Shown one piece after another: positions 24,144 to 36,833 of a DNA stretch of 64,000 nt. Numbering within the stretch: the first letter of the stretch is position 1; every line of letters starts with the position of its first letter. The notes beneath the pieces are model-generated. The model searched no databases. It had not been told where the DNA came from and saw only the letters and a program-made list of their open reading frames with translations. A program made the translations under genes and the position numbers. The DNA lies in assembly GCF_907164915.1 (NCBI RefSeq), contig NC_061866.1, forward strand, positions 47,609,370 to 47,673,369. Reading direction: 5' to 3'. The DNA is from Impatiens glandulifera. Lineage: Eukaryota; Streptophyta; Magnoliopsida; Ericales; Balsaminaceae.

Positions 24144-24914
24144 TATGGATGAAAATGGATACTCGTATACTTGATACTCGTGGGTACCCGATGGTCGGGT
24201 TCGGGTATTTAAAATCGATGTCGGGGTTGGGGATGAGGAGTAAAAATGATTACCCGATTGGGTTCGGGATCAGAAATGAGGAGGGTGTGAAACTCAAACC
24301 CTATACTCGAAATATTAATATATATTCATTAAAATTTAAAATATGTTTTCAAATTCCACATTATTACCATTATTATAAATTTACAATAAATATATTATTT
24401 ATTACCCACACCCACACCCACACCCAATCATCATTTCAATTTCTCTTTCCCATACTCTTTATCTTTCATTTATTTAATAACAAAATATTTTATTTCTCAC
24501 TTTTTCACTTATTATTTTTAAGTTTAACATTCATTTAATCTTTTTCAACTTCTCTTTAATTTTTGTTTACAAGTTTAACATTCATTTAACTTTTTTCAAC
24601 TTCTTTCTAGTTTTTGTTAAACTTCAAATAATAATAATAATAAAGTTGTTATATTTTGTTGAACTTCTACAATATAACGATAAAAGTGAGTAATATTTTC
24701 ATTTGTGTTTTTAATATTTAAAAACAAATAAATATAAATTCATATTTTTGTCGAGTAATGGGGGTACCCATCGACAATCAGGTACCCGTTGAATTGAGGA
24801 TAGGGATACAAATAGAGGTACCCGACGGGTTCAGGGTCGAGTAATAAAATAAAAATCGGGTTCGGGGATAGATACTTTACTACCCGACAGGTAGGGTACC
24901 TGTTGTCATCCCTA
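24144..24914. mobile_element. non-autonomous hAT-type element, perfect 8-bp target duplication
   Basis: The flanks are cccacata at 24136-24143 and again at 24915-24922. The ends tatggatgaaaatgg and the complement of the right end, tagggatgacaacagg, match imperfectly. Both subterminal parts carry 'gggtacccg' and 'cgggttcggg' words. The middle is AT-rich with no transposase frame. Confidence 0.85.
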
Positions 24915-25059
24915 CCCACATATGATATTTTTATTCATTCTTTCCAAGAGTGTGGCGGTAAAAATAAAGATAATAATGTGTAAATTTCTATTAGGATCTT
25001 TCAATTAATCGTTTTGTAATCTAGTTAATTAAGGTAAAGTTAAATGTTTTAAAGATTAA

Positions 25060-26285
25060 AGAGGTATGAATATTCGGTACATCGTTTCCTTTAATAAGAC
25101 TCTTCTACCAAAATGGTGTAGTAGATTTGCAACGAAGTTGTATAGTCTTTTGGCATCGATGATCATATATAAGTATGATCAAAATTGATATGGTTGATTC
25201 ACAAAATCTCTAATTATTTTGCGGTGTGTAGGTGTAGCATTTGGAGGGGGATTTATTATAAGTGGAAAGTTTCACGAGCGGTCTAAATTCATTGTGGGGA
25301 TGAATGTTCGATCAATTTTTGGATGACATTTGATGCATTGTCAAAAGTAGGGATGACAATGGGTCTACCATTCCCGCCCTATTTTTATTTTGGGGATTTT
25401 TTTAATACCATCCTCGCCCTGTTCGATTTTGTTCGGTTTCGGAAATTCTACGGGACACCGTTAATGAAATATTTAAAAAAATAATAATAAAATTATATAA
25501 ACGGATTTTTTAATATAATATATTGAAATTTTATATTATTTTAAAAAAATAAACTTACTACTCTTATAAAATATAGTGAATAAATAAATATATTGGTGAT
25601 TTAATATATTTAATTATATTTATAGTGTTCGGGACAAAAACGGGGTGAGATCGGGGTGGGTCGGGGTGGGGGACACAAATACCATCCCCGCCCCATCCCC
25701 GTTCAATTTCGGGGAAAACTCGTCCCAAACGGGGCAATTCAGTTTAGTTTTTACGGGACGGTTTCAAATTGTCATCCTTAGTCAAAAGTCTAGTTGCAAC
25801 GTATCCTAATCTTATACTCATTGTTATATATAAATGCCACATTTAAGAAAATGTTTGATCACCAGTCTAGTGGTTTTGAATGGAAAAATGTTGTATTATG
25901 GTAATTGTTGGGAGAATGTTGAATCGACATATCACTTACTTTTGCATTGTCGATGATATCTGTAGTCTCTTGTGAAATATTACTATTATTCACTAGGTGA
26001 TTCCCAAGTCTTTGGGTATTTGTTAAAAAATTTGAATTGATGTGGCTGATATGACAGAATTACATATTTCAGTTATCATCTCAATTATTTTTTAATGCAC
26101 TATCTGGTTGGAGAGAAATTATCGAGATTTTAATGATCGTAGTCGTTCAATTCGTATAATTTATAATGCTATTATTACGACGCTTTCTGAAATTTATTTT
26201 GAAAAGACAATGTAATCGGTGTAGGAGTTAATCGTTTGTTAAGAACTTACGAGCTTCATAACCTATTAGGTAACGTGGTTGTATT
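25060..26285 (+). mobile_element. LINE (L1-type) ORF2 remnant, copy 2 of 3, split by a hAT element
   Basis: Before the insertion, one frame reads FNKTLLPKWCSRFATK, close to the N-K-A-L-L-x-K-W-x-x-R motif of plant LINE reverse transcriptases. After it, TIWLERNYRDFNDRSRS resembles the W-x-E-R-N tail after the zinc-binding region. Stops and shifts are frequent, so it is dead. The hAT element at 25348-25780 interrupts it. Confidence 0.55.
25348..25780. mobile_element. hAT-type MITE with perfect ends, inserted in the LINE remnant
   Basis: Flanks are gtcaaaag at 25340-25347 and 25781-25788, a perfect 8-bp duplication. Ends are tagggatgacaat and attgtcatcctta, inverted with one mismatch. Subterminal regions are rich in cccgcccc and cggggt words. 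The element is 433 bp and non-coding. Confidence 0.9.
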
Positions 26286-27739
26286 ATATTAAATATTATT
26301 TTTCATTTCATGAATTGTCGATGTTACTAAACTATCCTTATAATTTTTAATATACGTGAACCATTTTAAAAAAAAATATTGACTGAATTTGGTTTGAAAG
26401 TTTAAAAAAAATTGTTAATGAAATTTGATTAGTTTTAGTTAATTTTCAATTCGATTTAGTTTGATTTTGGTTAAAGCTTCTATCTGATTTTGGTTAATTT
26501 GAAATATATATATACCTTCTATCTGAAAAACTTTTATTTAATTCAATAAAATCTTTTATATTAAATCAAATCTAAATAATATCATTTTTATTTGATAGTT
26601 TTTAAAAATAATTGTAAAGCTCTAAGCTGATATGATTAACTTATTAACATATTATATTTAAGATTTGTAGCCATCACTATTGAATAAAAATCCCTCGCAA
26701 TCAGCTGAAAGAACTATAAAAGAATATCCTAATGTTTTTTTAGCTGGTTTAGTATTCCCTCTTATCAAAATGCTAAAAAAAAAAAAAAAAAAAAAATATT
26801 TGGCCAAATTTTATTATTCAAATTTATTTTCTGTAACATAATTTGAGAAAATATTTTATTTTTCATACCATTTTTTTTTTTATTCCTCAACTTCTTTTTA
26901 AAAATGTTTGATGGCCATATAAAATTTATATATACAATGATGCTTAATTTTGAAAGTGCCTGAATGTTCGGGTCGAGAGCTGTGATTAATTTAGATGTGA
27001 GAGTAAATGAATATGTGGGTCGGATTTTGGTTGACCGCCATAAACTTAAAACGGTTAAAAATAAAATTAAAAATGCTATAAGTATGTTGCGAATTTGCAA
27101 CCTAACAAAAACAAATACAACTTTTTAACTAACTGAGTTAATAACATTTTATATTTTAAATTAACACCAAATTTGATAAAACGCGAGACGTTAAAAACGA
27201 GAGAAATTTTATTTTTTAAATTGAATTATGTATTTTTCACTGTCACGATGATATGAATTTAAAATTAGGAAAAAAGTTCGTAAAAGAGGACCGAATGGAG
27301 TTTACACCGGTCCGGTCTTTCATTTCGGCTCGTTCTTTGAAATTCATATCTTCTTCTTCGTCGTCTCTAATGCAGAGAGAAGAATCAACCGCTGTCCTGA
27401 CTTCTCATCTCCATCTCCATCTTCAGTCTTCTCAGACCAGCTCTTGATTTCTCCCTTTCCTCTTCTCTCTATTTTCTCATTCAGGTAATTTTCTCTCTTC
27501 ATTTTGATTTTCTCGACCGTTGACTTTGAATTTCTCTTCAACTTCACATGATCCGACATTGATCTTACCATATCTTTGTAGCTGTACTTTAATCCCTATT
27601 AACTTGTAGATCTATGAATTTCTTATCAAATTCAAGACATTAAATTTGTGTGTTTCTGTTCTGGCAGGTTTTAAATTGGTTCATTGTGAAGTAATTCTGT
27701 ACAGATACAGAAAGTGCATCTGAAGAAATTGGTTTAACT

Positions 27740-29894
27740 ATGACTTGTTTCCCTTTTCTATTTAGTAGGAAAGAGGGTCCAATCAGACAATATGAAGATT
27801 TTTCTCAAGGTATTTCCAATTTCTCTTCATATATGTCAAACTATTTGAATAAAACTATCAATAATCAATCGAGAAGATCATATAATTAAAACCAACTTAG
27901 CTGGAGTTGTATACAAAAAGAGATCTCATCAAACCAATTGAAATAGAAGATCTCATATCCTATCTTCATGAAAAAATAGAAACTACCACATAAGTAAATA
28001 AAACATTCATTCAAATCTCATTTTCATTGCACTTAACTCATTCAACACTTAAAACTCAGTAATTACATTGTGGGATCCTGTGCAGAGTTGTCGAATATCA
28101 ACGGGATTAAAATCTATTCATACAAGGAGCTGAGAGCTGCCACTAACGATTTTAGTGCTTCCAATAAAATTGGGGAGGGTGGCTTTGGTGCTGTCTACAA
28201 GGTACTTGAGAGTGCAAATCATTTATATAATCAAATTTACCAGATGGGGTCTCATTGGCCTTAAACTTGGTGCTAACTGCTAACAGTGATCATGATCAGG
28301 GAAGGCTCAAAGACGGAACATTAGGGGCATTGAAAGTTCTCTCAGCTGAATCACGGCAAGGTGTGAAAGAGTTCTTGACAGAGATTCAAGTCATTTCAGA
28401 TATTGAGCACGACAACTTGGTTAAGCTCTATGGGTGTTGTGTGGAAAGAAATCATAGGATACTTGTCTACAACTACCTCGAGAATAATAGCCTTGAAGAC
28501 ACACTTCTTGGTAACTGTCTTCATAATCTCACTATCAAATCTTTACTCTGTTTGGCTGCTCTTGCTTTTCATTAGAATGTTATTCGCATGTGATACTTAG
28601 GCCTTGTTTCATATTGGGTTATTTGTAGATAACCTTGTTTGATATAAAAAAATTGGGATATTTGGATAAAATAACTAAAATGCTTTATTACTCTATATTT
28701 CAAAATGTTATAAAGATCAATTAAGAGAGAAATGGTGTTTTAATTGATGATTTGAGTAACGTGATACGAGATTAGACGATAAGTTAGTTGAAATTAATCT
28801 AAAATAACCCACATTAAGTGCTTGTTTGATTCGGTTTATTCTCTGGGAATACTGTTACAGCAGCTTAAGCGAATAAGCTGAATCAAACATGTCTAGCGAA
28901 CTTTTTTTCTCAATCTATACCATTGTAGCGAGCTGGAGCGAATAAGCTGAATGTAGATCATACATCAGCTATTAATGAATAAGCTTAATCAAATTAACCA
29001 CAAATAAGGTAACTAAGATGTGAATTCACATTGTCTTCTATTTCAGAAGGGAAGAATGGTAGCCTCAATTTCAGTTGGCCAATACGGAAGAAAATTTGCT
29101 TAGGAGTTGCCCGTGGACTCGCTTATCTTCACGAGGAAGTACGACCCCATATTGTTCATCGTGATGTAAAAGCTAGCAATATTCTTCTTGACAAGGACTT
29201 GACTCCAAAAATTTCCGATTTTGGCCTTGCAAAGCTTATTCCATCGGGGGCATCTCATGTTAGTACCCGAGTGGCTGGAACAATAGGCTATCTTGCACCT
29301 GAATACGCTATAAGAGGGCAGTTGACAAGAAAGGCAGATATATACAGTTTTGGAGTACTCCTTATGGAAATTGTTTGTGGGCGATGCAATACAAATATAA
29401 AATTACCCTATGAAGAACAATACCTTCTTGAAATGGTATGTATCAAACTTATTCCATTGAGAGTATTTTTATATTTTTATAATTTGCTTTGATCCTCAAA
29501 TGTATTAAATGAATTGCAGACGTGGGAATTGTACGAGAAAAGGGAGTTACTATTGCTGGTTGACACATCTTTGGCTGGAAATTTTGATGCGGAAGAGGCT
29601 TGCATGTTTCTAAAGATTGGGCTTCTTTGTACACAAGAAACCGCAAGTATAAGGCCTAATATGTCGATGGTGGTGAAGATGTTATTGGGAGAGAAACATG
29701 TTGACGAGAAGAAACTGAATAAACCGGGGTTGATTTCGGATTTTATGAACTTTAAGAAGCCGTCTGTGCCTAAGCCTGACAGGGACTTGATGACGTCGTC
29801 ATCATCTACTTATGTGTCGTCGGGTTCTGATAATTTTACGATGTCTACAGGGACGTCCACTGTTCCAACCATGACATTTTCTTCTTTAGTATGA
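27740..29894 (+). CDS. CRPK1: CRPK1-like receptor-like cytoplasmic Ser/Thr kinase
   Basis: Exons 27740-27809, 28086-28201, 28300-28510, 29047-29435 and 29520-29894 give 386 residues. There is no signal peptide or membrane segment, so it is a cytoplasmic kinase. Seen: IYSYKELRAATNDF before the domain, glycine loop GEGGFGAVYK, catalytic Lys in LGALKVL, HRDVKASNILL (an RD kinase), DFGLAK, and APEYA with ADIYSFGVLLMEI. The N-terminal MTCFPF may place it at membranes by acylation of Cys3, an inference. The C-terminal tail is Ser/Thr-rich. Arabidopsis CRPK1 acts at the plasma membrane in cold signalling by phosphorylating 14-3-3 proteins; I recognise the family by sequence and infer only a similar role. 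The fourth intron (28511-29046) carries MITE sequence. A poly(A) signal aataaa is at 30024-30029. Confidence 0.9.
28600..28815. mobile_element. MITE of the GGCCTTGTTT family in a kinase intron, right end unclear
   Basis: The left end tta|ggccttgtttcat matches the ends at 3495 and 11392. The right part ends near aataacccacatta without a clear inverted end. Directly after it, at 28820-28890, another insert-like stretch has cttgtttgattcggtttatt and its near complement aataagctgaatcaaac. Confidence 0.5.
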
Positions 29895-31516
29895 TCGAAG
29901 CATGTATGATATGTTTCTATGATATCTGTTGGTGGTTTTGTTGTTGCAAAATGTGGTTAATTGATTTTTAGATATATTGGGTAAAATTTGATTGAAAGTT
30001 TGTAATGTCCATTGTTGTTTGTTAATAAATAGATTTATTTGTTTGTCTTGTCTTATTTAGGAAGACTTTATCCCATTATTCTTTTGATTTTATTATTGAG
30101 ACGGATTAAGTTGTGGAAAGAGTCAGTCTAAAAAGTAAGTAAAGGAATGGTTCGATTTCTATTTAAAATGTCTTGGAAGAATAAATAACTTTTATTTTTA
30201 GTATATATATATACATATTGATCAATTTCTTGTAAAGAAATAAAACATTAACTGAATTTATAATAAAAATAGATCTGCAACATCATATAAAACTATTGAG
30301 TGTTGCACTAAATTAAGTGGTAATAAATTATTATTTCTATTTAATAAAACAAGCAAAACTTAAGAATGTTACTTATTTTATCACTTTTAGAGAGAAAAGA
30401 CATTCTGTAAAGAGAAGAAGAAACAGAGGAAGAAGAAGAAAAGAAAGCAATAGATCTCTTACATTTTCATTTTCAGGTTCTAATTTATTGTTGTCTTATA
30501 TCTAAACTAATTTGAGTCTAAATGAAATTAGTTTTCTCTGTTTGTATGCCTCAACTTTGGGTTTAAAGTTGAGAAGAACATTTATATCCGTTTATTGTTT
30601 ATAGTGAAATTTGTTGGTTGACCCAGTATGTCATCTTACAAAGAATAGAACAAAACAATGTATAAAGTTTAATCATTGAGTCAAAAGTTGAGATGACATT
30701 AAAATGGTATAAAGATAATTAAGTTGTTGTCGACATGAGACATGTTCAAGAAACTTGAAAACCACTTAAAATATACAAATTTTGGATTGATTTTTGTTAT
30801 GAGACCATAAAAAAAGTAATTCTAACAAATACAAATAGATAAAATATTAAATAAATAAATAATTCATTCAAAACATTTAATCAATTATGCCATAAAGATA
30901 ATTATTAAAGTAGAAAGTAACTGCTATAGCCTGTTTCCGAATCCTAAGCTTCCTCAATTTAAGAATCATAACGATCTCTTCAGAAAAATTATAGAAGACA
31001 CAATTGAATTAGATAAGGGAAATTTTAAATTTATGATGTGTTTTTCTTAATGGCAATCAGGCCACTTAAAGACTACATCAACAATGATTTAATTTTCTTA
31101 TAATTTATCTAGCTAGGTTAATATTACATCCCCATCTCAATTTTCATATATTCATTTAATTTCATGTCACATCACATCACTTTAGGTTCTTATAGTGTAC
31201 ACAATAGATAACTTTCTTCAAGCATTATGAGATCATCTTTATTAAAGATATTTATGAGATTATAAAAAGAATCTTAACTCTTCACGAATTAAGGTCATTA
31301 TGTTTATTAAAATGTTTATATATTAGATATAACGTATATAACTCAATATCATCCAATATAATATTATTCTCTTTTTTATATTCTAACAACTTTCGAGACT
31401 GTACAATAAATGGAAGATCATGATTCTTACCTATAAATTGAGTCTTAGTACGATGTTTTATATAAACAAAATAAAGGTTTAAACATAAGAAAAAAAGTTT
31501 CTTTAATTAACTAGCC
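29895..31516. other. intergenic region between kinase and DUF247 gene
   Basis: It holds the kinase 3' UTR with a poly(A) signal, then AT-rich sequence without a recognised gene or repeat. A purine-rich run at 30400-30450 is low-complexity. The DUF247 promoter occupies the end. Confidence 0.55.
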
Positions 31517-33987
31517 ATGTCCCAATTAGCAGCCACTAATGGAGAAATTGAAATGAAGAAATGGATGAACGGAATAATAGAAAACGTCAATCTGGCTTCT
31601 GAGGGATCAGGGTTGGAGAGGCAGAAGTATCGTTCATCGATCTACAAGGTCCCACCACACGTTTTGAATCTCGATAAGGCGGCATACATCCCTCAAGTGG
31701 TCTCATTCGGCCCTTACCAATCCGGCAATCCACAGTTGAAGTCGATGGAGGTTCACAAGGAACGTGCCCTAGTACACTTTCTTCGTAGCTTGGAAGGCCG
31801 ACAAACCCTAGACGGTATTTATCACTCGTTACTTGATTGCGTTGACGAGCTCAAAGACTCTTATGATTCCCTCAGCCCCGAGTGGCGTCAAGACACCAAT
31901 AGGTTAATTTGTTTTTCTTTTGAAAGAATAAATTAACCATATATTTCAATAGTGTATATTAATTAATAAAAATGAATGCATACATGCATGCAGGTTCTTG
32001 CAGTTGATGATCGTTGATGGCTGCTTCATGTTGGAAATCCTCAATGCTAATTCCACCATGAAAAAGAAGAAACGTTATAGTGAGAAAGATCCAGTGTTTG
32101 GAGCTCACGGTAAGATCTATGTTATACCCTTCATCAAGACCGACATGCTGATGATCGAGAATCAATTAAAAAATGCTTGTTCTTACCAAGATCGCCGAAG
32201 CGGTAACGGAATAAAATTAGGGTGATATATATTCATTTGATCGTAACAATAAAAATATTATAAAAATACAAGTGTTCATCTTGTCATTAAACACACCAAA
32301 AACACATCAAGATTAAAATTTAAGAGCACCACCAACAAAAACATAAAAAAATGTTGATCAACAAAACAAACAAACATAAAGTCTAACAACAATGAGTTCG
32401 AAAATACTTTAACAAGATCAATAAATTCACCGACAGGTCTCCACCCGTTTTCAAAATTAGGGTTTAGTTACTCTCTTTCATGAATATGATCCTCAACTTG
32501 ACCTAATTATATATATATATATATAGGATGGTGGAAATGTAAATCATGTGCAAGATCTTATCAAAGAGTTGTACAATCTCAAGATCTGGAAAAACAATTA
32601 TCAACCCTACACGAGTCTTCATGTACTAGACATGTACAGAAAATGTTTGATCCAACCAACTTCAGAAAACACAAAATCCAGTTGCTTTTCAAGATTTAGA
32701 ATCATTGATATTTTTAATAAGAAAGAGGATAATTCAGATGTGGATTCCTCGAAAATCATGAGATCCGCGGTGGAGCTTCAAGAAGCCGGGATTCAATTCA
32801 AGAAAAGTAAAACGAAAAGCCTAACGGATATTTCCTTCTCCGGTGACATCCTACGGCTGCCGCAGTTCACGGTGGACGACACAACTAAATCAACTTATTT
32901 AAACCTAGTGGCATTCGAGAGATGCCACGTGGACGCCGGACATGAGGTGACGGCGTTCATTTGTTTCATGGATAGGATAATCGACAGAGATCCAGATATC
33001 CATATTCTTAGCGATTCTAATATCATTTGTAATCTCACCGGGAGTGATAAAGAGGCTGCGATAATGTTCAATACCATTACTCAGGATTTCAATCATCTCA
33101 CGGTGGATGAACCCGGACCATTGAAAACGGTACGTTCTTATATTTCTTATTTGAGGTTCGATCTTGTAAGTACGGTTTTTATTAGATATGACTCGAATTT
33201 TGAATTGTGTTATACAAATTACTTAATTTATAACAATTTTAGTCGTTTAAAACTTTTTTACAAAATTTGTTATTTATTTTTTTAACTAATTTATCACATT
33301 TATATAAAAAAATATAACAATTTTATAATTCTTCGTTTTTTCAATTATTTCCACCCATTATGCATTTTTTAAAATATTCAAACCGCATCCAGCGATAATA
33401 AACGTGCCTACTTCAAAAAAAAAAAATACTTAATTTAAAATTTAAGTAATTCCAAATTAATTTGTAGGCTAGCTATATACAAAGTACCGGTTTTGAAGTT
33501 CTATGAAATAAATATTAAATTTATCTTGCTTTAAATTTTTTTCAAAGCTTGTATTACATATTTTTGTTAGTCACAAAAAAAAAAGAATGCATATATCTCG
33601 AAAAAATAATACTTAAGCTACATCCTAAACGTTTATCTATATAATTTATTTTATAAAAAGATAAACGTTTTGTCCAATTGGGAAAAACTTCAATTGATTA
33701 AAATTTAGATATTATTTCGAGTTCATATGACACAATTCAAAGTTCGAGTCAGATCAGGTGAAAATGACTTAAGTTCGAGCATAAAATAACGATTCGATTT
33801 TTGATATATATCGGTGCAAGAGGAAGTGGTAAAATACTGCAGAAATGGATACCACCGACAACGTGCAAACTTGGTTCACACCTATTTTCAAAGTCCATGG
33901 TCCACGATCTCTCTTTTTGCAGCTATTTTCCCTCACCATTCTTCAAAATGTATACAAAGGCTAAAAACAATGTCGTCTCATATTTAA
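31517..33987 (+). pseudogene. DUF247 protein gene with two frameshifts
   Basis: Exons 31517-31902, 31994-32203, 32527-33129 and 33823-33987 carry DUF247 (UPF0481) sequence in order: IYKVPPHVLNLDKAAYIPQVVSFGPY, HKERALVHFL, FLQLMIVDGCFMLEIL, DMLMIENQL, then TFS-like LRLPQFTVDDTTKSTYLNLVAFERCH, and YCRNGYHRQRANLVHTYF with SPW. Two breaks are seen. In exon 2, just after ENQL, a run of six A (32166-32172) puts the frame out by one; the next frame reads MLVLTKIAEA, the expected family wording. In exon 4, after SLFAAI, the frame shifts again near 33930, and the usual hydrophobic C-terminal anchor continues as LTILQNVY in another frame to 33964, while the open frame runs on to 33987. DUF247 proteins are plant-only and some sit at grass self-incompatibility loci; no such role is implied here. 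A sequencing error could mimic the poly-A break. Confidence 0.75.
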
Positions 33988-34070
33988 GTTTGATTTCAAA
34001 TAATTATGTTTTCCTTTGTGTATATACAATTGCTTTTACTCTTATTGTTTGATAATTCTTCTATCCTATA

Positions 34071-34253
34071 TGAGGAGTGATAGAGTAAGAGAATTTAGTG
34101 AGGGAATTTGGTGAGGGAATGACGTGGCATCACCTTCATTGGTTGAAAAATGTAAAAGTGAGAGAAAAAAGAGAGAAATTATTTGATTTTTTCAGCGAAT
34201 AAGATTATGCCACATCATTCCCTCACCAAATTCCCTCACCTAATCATTTCTCA
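34071..34253. mobile_element. 183-bp MITE with tcctata target duplication (family copy 1)
   Basis: Ends tgaggagtgat and atcatttctca are imperfect inverted repeats; flanks are tcctata on both sides (34064-34070 and 34254-34260). Inside each end, 'ttggtgagggaatga' and its complement extend the symmetry. A copy in the opposite orientation is at 60411-60606. Confidence 0.85.
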
Positions 34254-35046
34254 TCCTATATAATGTACATATCTTGTTAAATTAAAGGGACTTTAAATAT
34301 TTATGCTTATAATTTAGTAATAGATGTACCAGAATTATAAATTATTTATAATTAATATTAAACAAATAAGTTTATATGATATGTATACAATAACTAGGTT
34401 TATCTGAACTTTTGGTTAAATAAGTTTATATCACATGTATACCATAACTATGTAAACAAATAATTATTAATTGATTCTGGTTTCTTCTCTTCTTGGCTCT
34501 TTCGAACTTTCTTTGATTCCTTTGCTGACTCCAACCACAGTTTCTTTTGGTCATCTTCGCTAATAACCCTAATTCTATTTAGTGGTTTATCAAATTGTCC
34601 AAATAAATTTAAAATTTTAAAAATTCTTTAGAATGAATCAAATAATTTTTTTTTTAGTTTGTAAGAATAACTATTACAAATAATTTTTTGGTTGAACAAA
34701 TATTTAAATTTAAATTTTGATTCATTTTATATTTTATTTTAAATGTAGATGCATAAAAGATGTTTTTTATTTTGAACTGGTCAATGTATTATTAAAATAA
34801 AAAATAATTAAGTAAACAAAATGAAATGATTTAAGTGTATGGATGTAAGTAATTTTTGGCTCTATCTTACTTCATGTGGGTAATATCAAACAATATATAT
34901 ATATAATCATAATTAAGATTATTACATTGACCATGCATTTAAAACGGTGAAAATATCCTAATTAAATGCTTTAAATAACAAACTCTTCTTAATAAATGGT
35001 TCTTAATTATTGGTAATTCGTAATTAGCAACCATAACATATAAACA

Positions 35047-35563
35047 AGAGTAATGATAGGGGAGCGAAAGTTTTGCAGTGAATGTGTAGCGAACTACTGA
35101 TGTGGAATGGTGATAGTCCGATGACTAAGCATAATTTTAAATGTTTATTTCCCTATCCTATTCATTAATAATTTCTCTCCATTCTCTTAGGAAAAATTTT
35201 GCAGCGTAGAGAAATGATCTGTAAGGGTGATTAGGCCATATGACTAAGCATAATTTTAAATGTTTATTTATCTCTTTTATTCATTAATAATTTCTCTCTT
35301 TCCTTTATTAATAATTTATTTTTTATCTCCTCTATCTTCATATTTATCTATATTATTAATTTGTAAATATATATTTATATATTTTATTATTTAACTTATT
35401 TATTTATAAAAATTAGAATAATAATAAGAACAATAATAAATCAAATAAAAAATAACAAAAAATATATATTTTTAAATATATATTATATTTGATAAATATA
35501 TATTTAAGAGAATAATAAAATAAATATAAAAATTCTTAATTTTTTTAATTAATTATTTATCTT

Positions 35564-35595
<32 letters not shown>

Positions 35596-36196
35596 TAATA
35601 CTTTATTTATTTATTTGTTTTTAAAATAAGTTATAAAGAAAAAATAAGAATTTGTTAAACATAACTGAAATTATACCTACTAATATTTAAAATAAATATA
35701 ACTCAAACTATCAACTATTAATATCAAACTATCAACTATTAATATTTAAGAGTTAACCTAATATGATAATATAAAAGGAGATAATATATAACTGTTTAAG
35801 TTAATTGATTAAATTTAAAATATTTTTTATAAAAAATAAAATATGAAAAATAAATTAAAGAGAGTGAGAAATAATTAATTAAAAAATATAAAAAAAATTA
35901 TATTTAATTTTTTATTCTCTTAAATATATATTTATTAAATATAATATATATTTGAAAATATATATTTTGCTATTTTTTTATTTGATTTATTATTATCTCT
36001 ATTAATATTTAAAATAAATTATTAATAAATATTGAAGATATAAAATATAAATCATTAAGTAAGAGAAGAGAGAGAAATTATTAATGAATAGGAGGGAGAA
36101 ATAAACATTTACAATTAGGCTTAGTTATTAGTCATCATTTCACATTAGTTCGCTAAACATTGGCTACAAAACTCTTACACCCCTATCATTACTCTT
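35047..36196. mobile_element. 1.15-kb foldback or long-TIR (MULE-like) element
   Basis: The left end aagagtaatgatagggg is the exact complement of the right end cccctatcattactctt. The match extends inward with 'ggagcgaaagttttg' against 'caaaactcttaca', then 'gcataattttaaatgttta' against 'aaacatttacaattaggc', and the AT-rich parts at 35460-35560 and 35880-35980 are also inverted. No transposase frame is present. Confidence 0.75.
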
Positions 36197-36442
36197 TAAA
36201 TAATATATTTTTTAAATGTAGTATTTAGAAACTTAAGCCAAACCACATAAATATACATGATTATCTAGTGAATTGAGCCTTTATAAGTGGCTAATAAATA
36301 AATGTTTTGATTGGCATAACAATTGATTAATGACATAGAAATTATAAAATAAATAAAACTCATACCCTATAAATTGCTAATGTGAGAATCATAATAATAT
36401 AAATCAATCTCAGCTTGAGCTTTCCTTTTCTCAATAATACGA

Positions 36443-36448
36443 GGTCAA
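36443..36448 (-). promoter_or_regulatory. W-box (TTGACC) upstream of the WRKY gene
   Basis: ggtcaa is the complement of TTGACC, the core bound by WRKY proteins, 386 bp before the WRKY start. Auto- or cross-regulation is common in this family, but six bases occur often by chance. Confidence 0.3.
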
Positions 36449-36833
36449 AAGTTTTTTTTAGAGGTTTGAAAATACATATTTATTGGTATTTATTATTTTT
36501 TTAATTATATATTTCTATATACTTTTGATTCTATCATCTTTATCATCTTTCATTTTAGTTTTTGATCAGTTTCAGGTATTATATTATTTATATAATTATA
36601 ATCAATATCAAGGTAATCTTTTTCAAAAATATGTTTTGCCTTAATAATTATTGTTTTTTTTTCTTGTAGGTTTATTCGTGATTATTTTGGTCTGTGAACT
36701 CTGGTTAAACCATAATTAGAGATTCAATATACTTTTGATTTTATATTATATATATGATTTATAGGTGGTCTTGGAGTTTATATGCCCCAGCTCGAAAGTG
36801 CGATTTAACTTACTCCACGTTTAATCGGTTAAT

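Larger units (their letters stand above)
22358..27739. other. transposon-rich intergenic region
   Basis: No host gene is seen. It begins with the oxidoreductase promoter, then a repeat of 'ctcgaactcga' words (about 22435-22860), a 23-bp tandem repeat (23428-23484), two hAT-type elements, a LINE remnant, AT-rich filler, and from about 27280 the 5' region of the kinase gene. A likely 5' UTR intron of the kinase runs from 27485 (gtaatt) to 27667 (ggcag). Confidence 0.6.
33988..36833. other. intergenic region with MITE and foldback element, then WRKY promoter
   Basis: A 183-bp MITE and a 1.15-kb inverted-repeat element fill much of it; the rest is AT-rich. The last 400 bp is the likely WRKY promoter and leader. 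Confidence 0.6.

Noticed and set aside
24149..24538. 129-codon open frame
   Set aside because: It lies inside the hAT element and reads repeat words; no transposase motifs.
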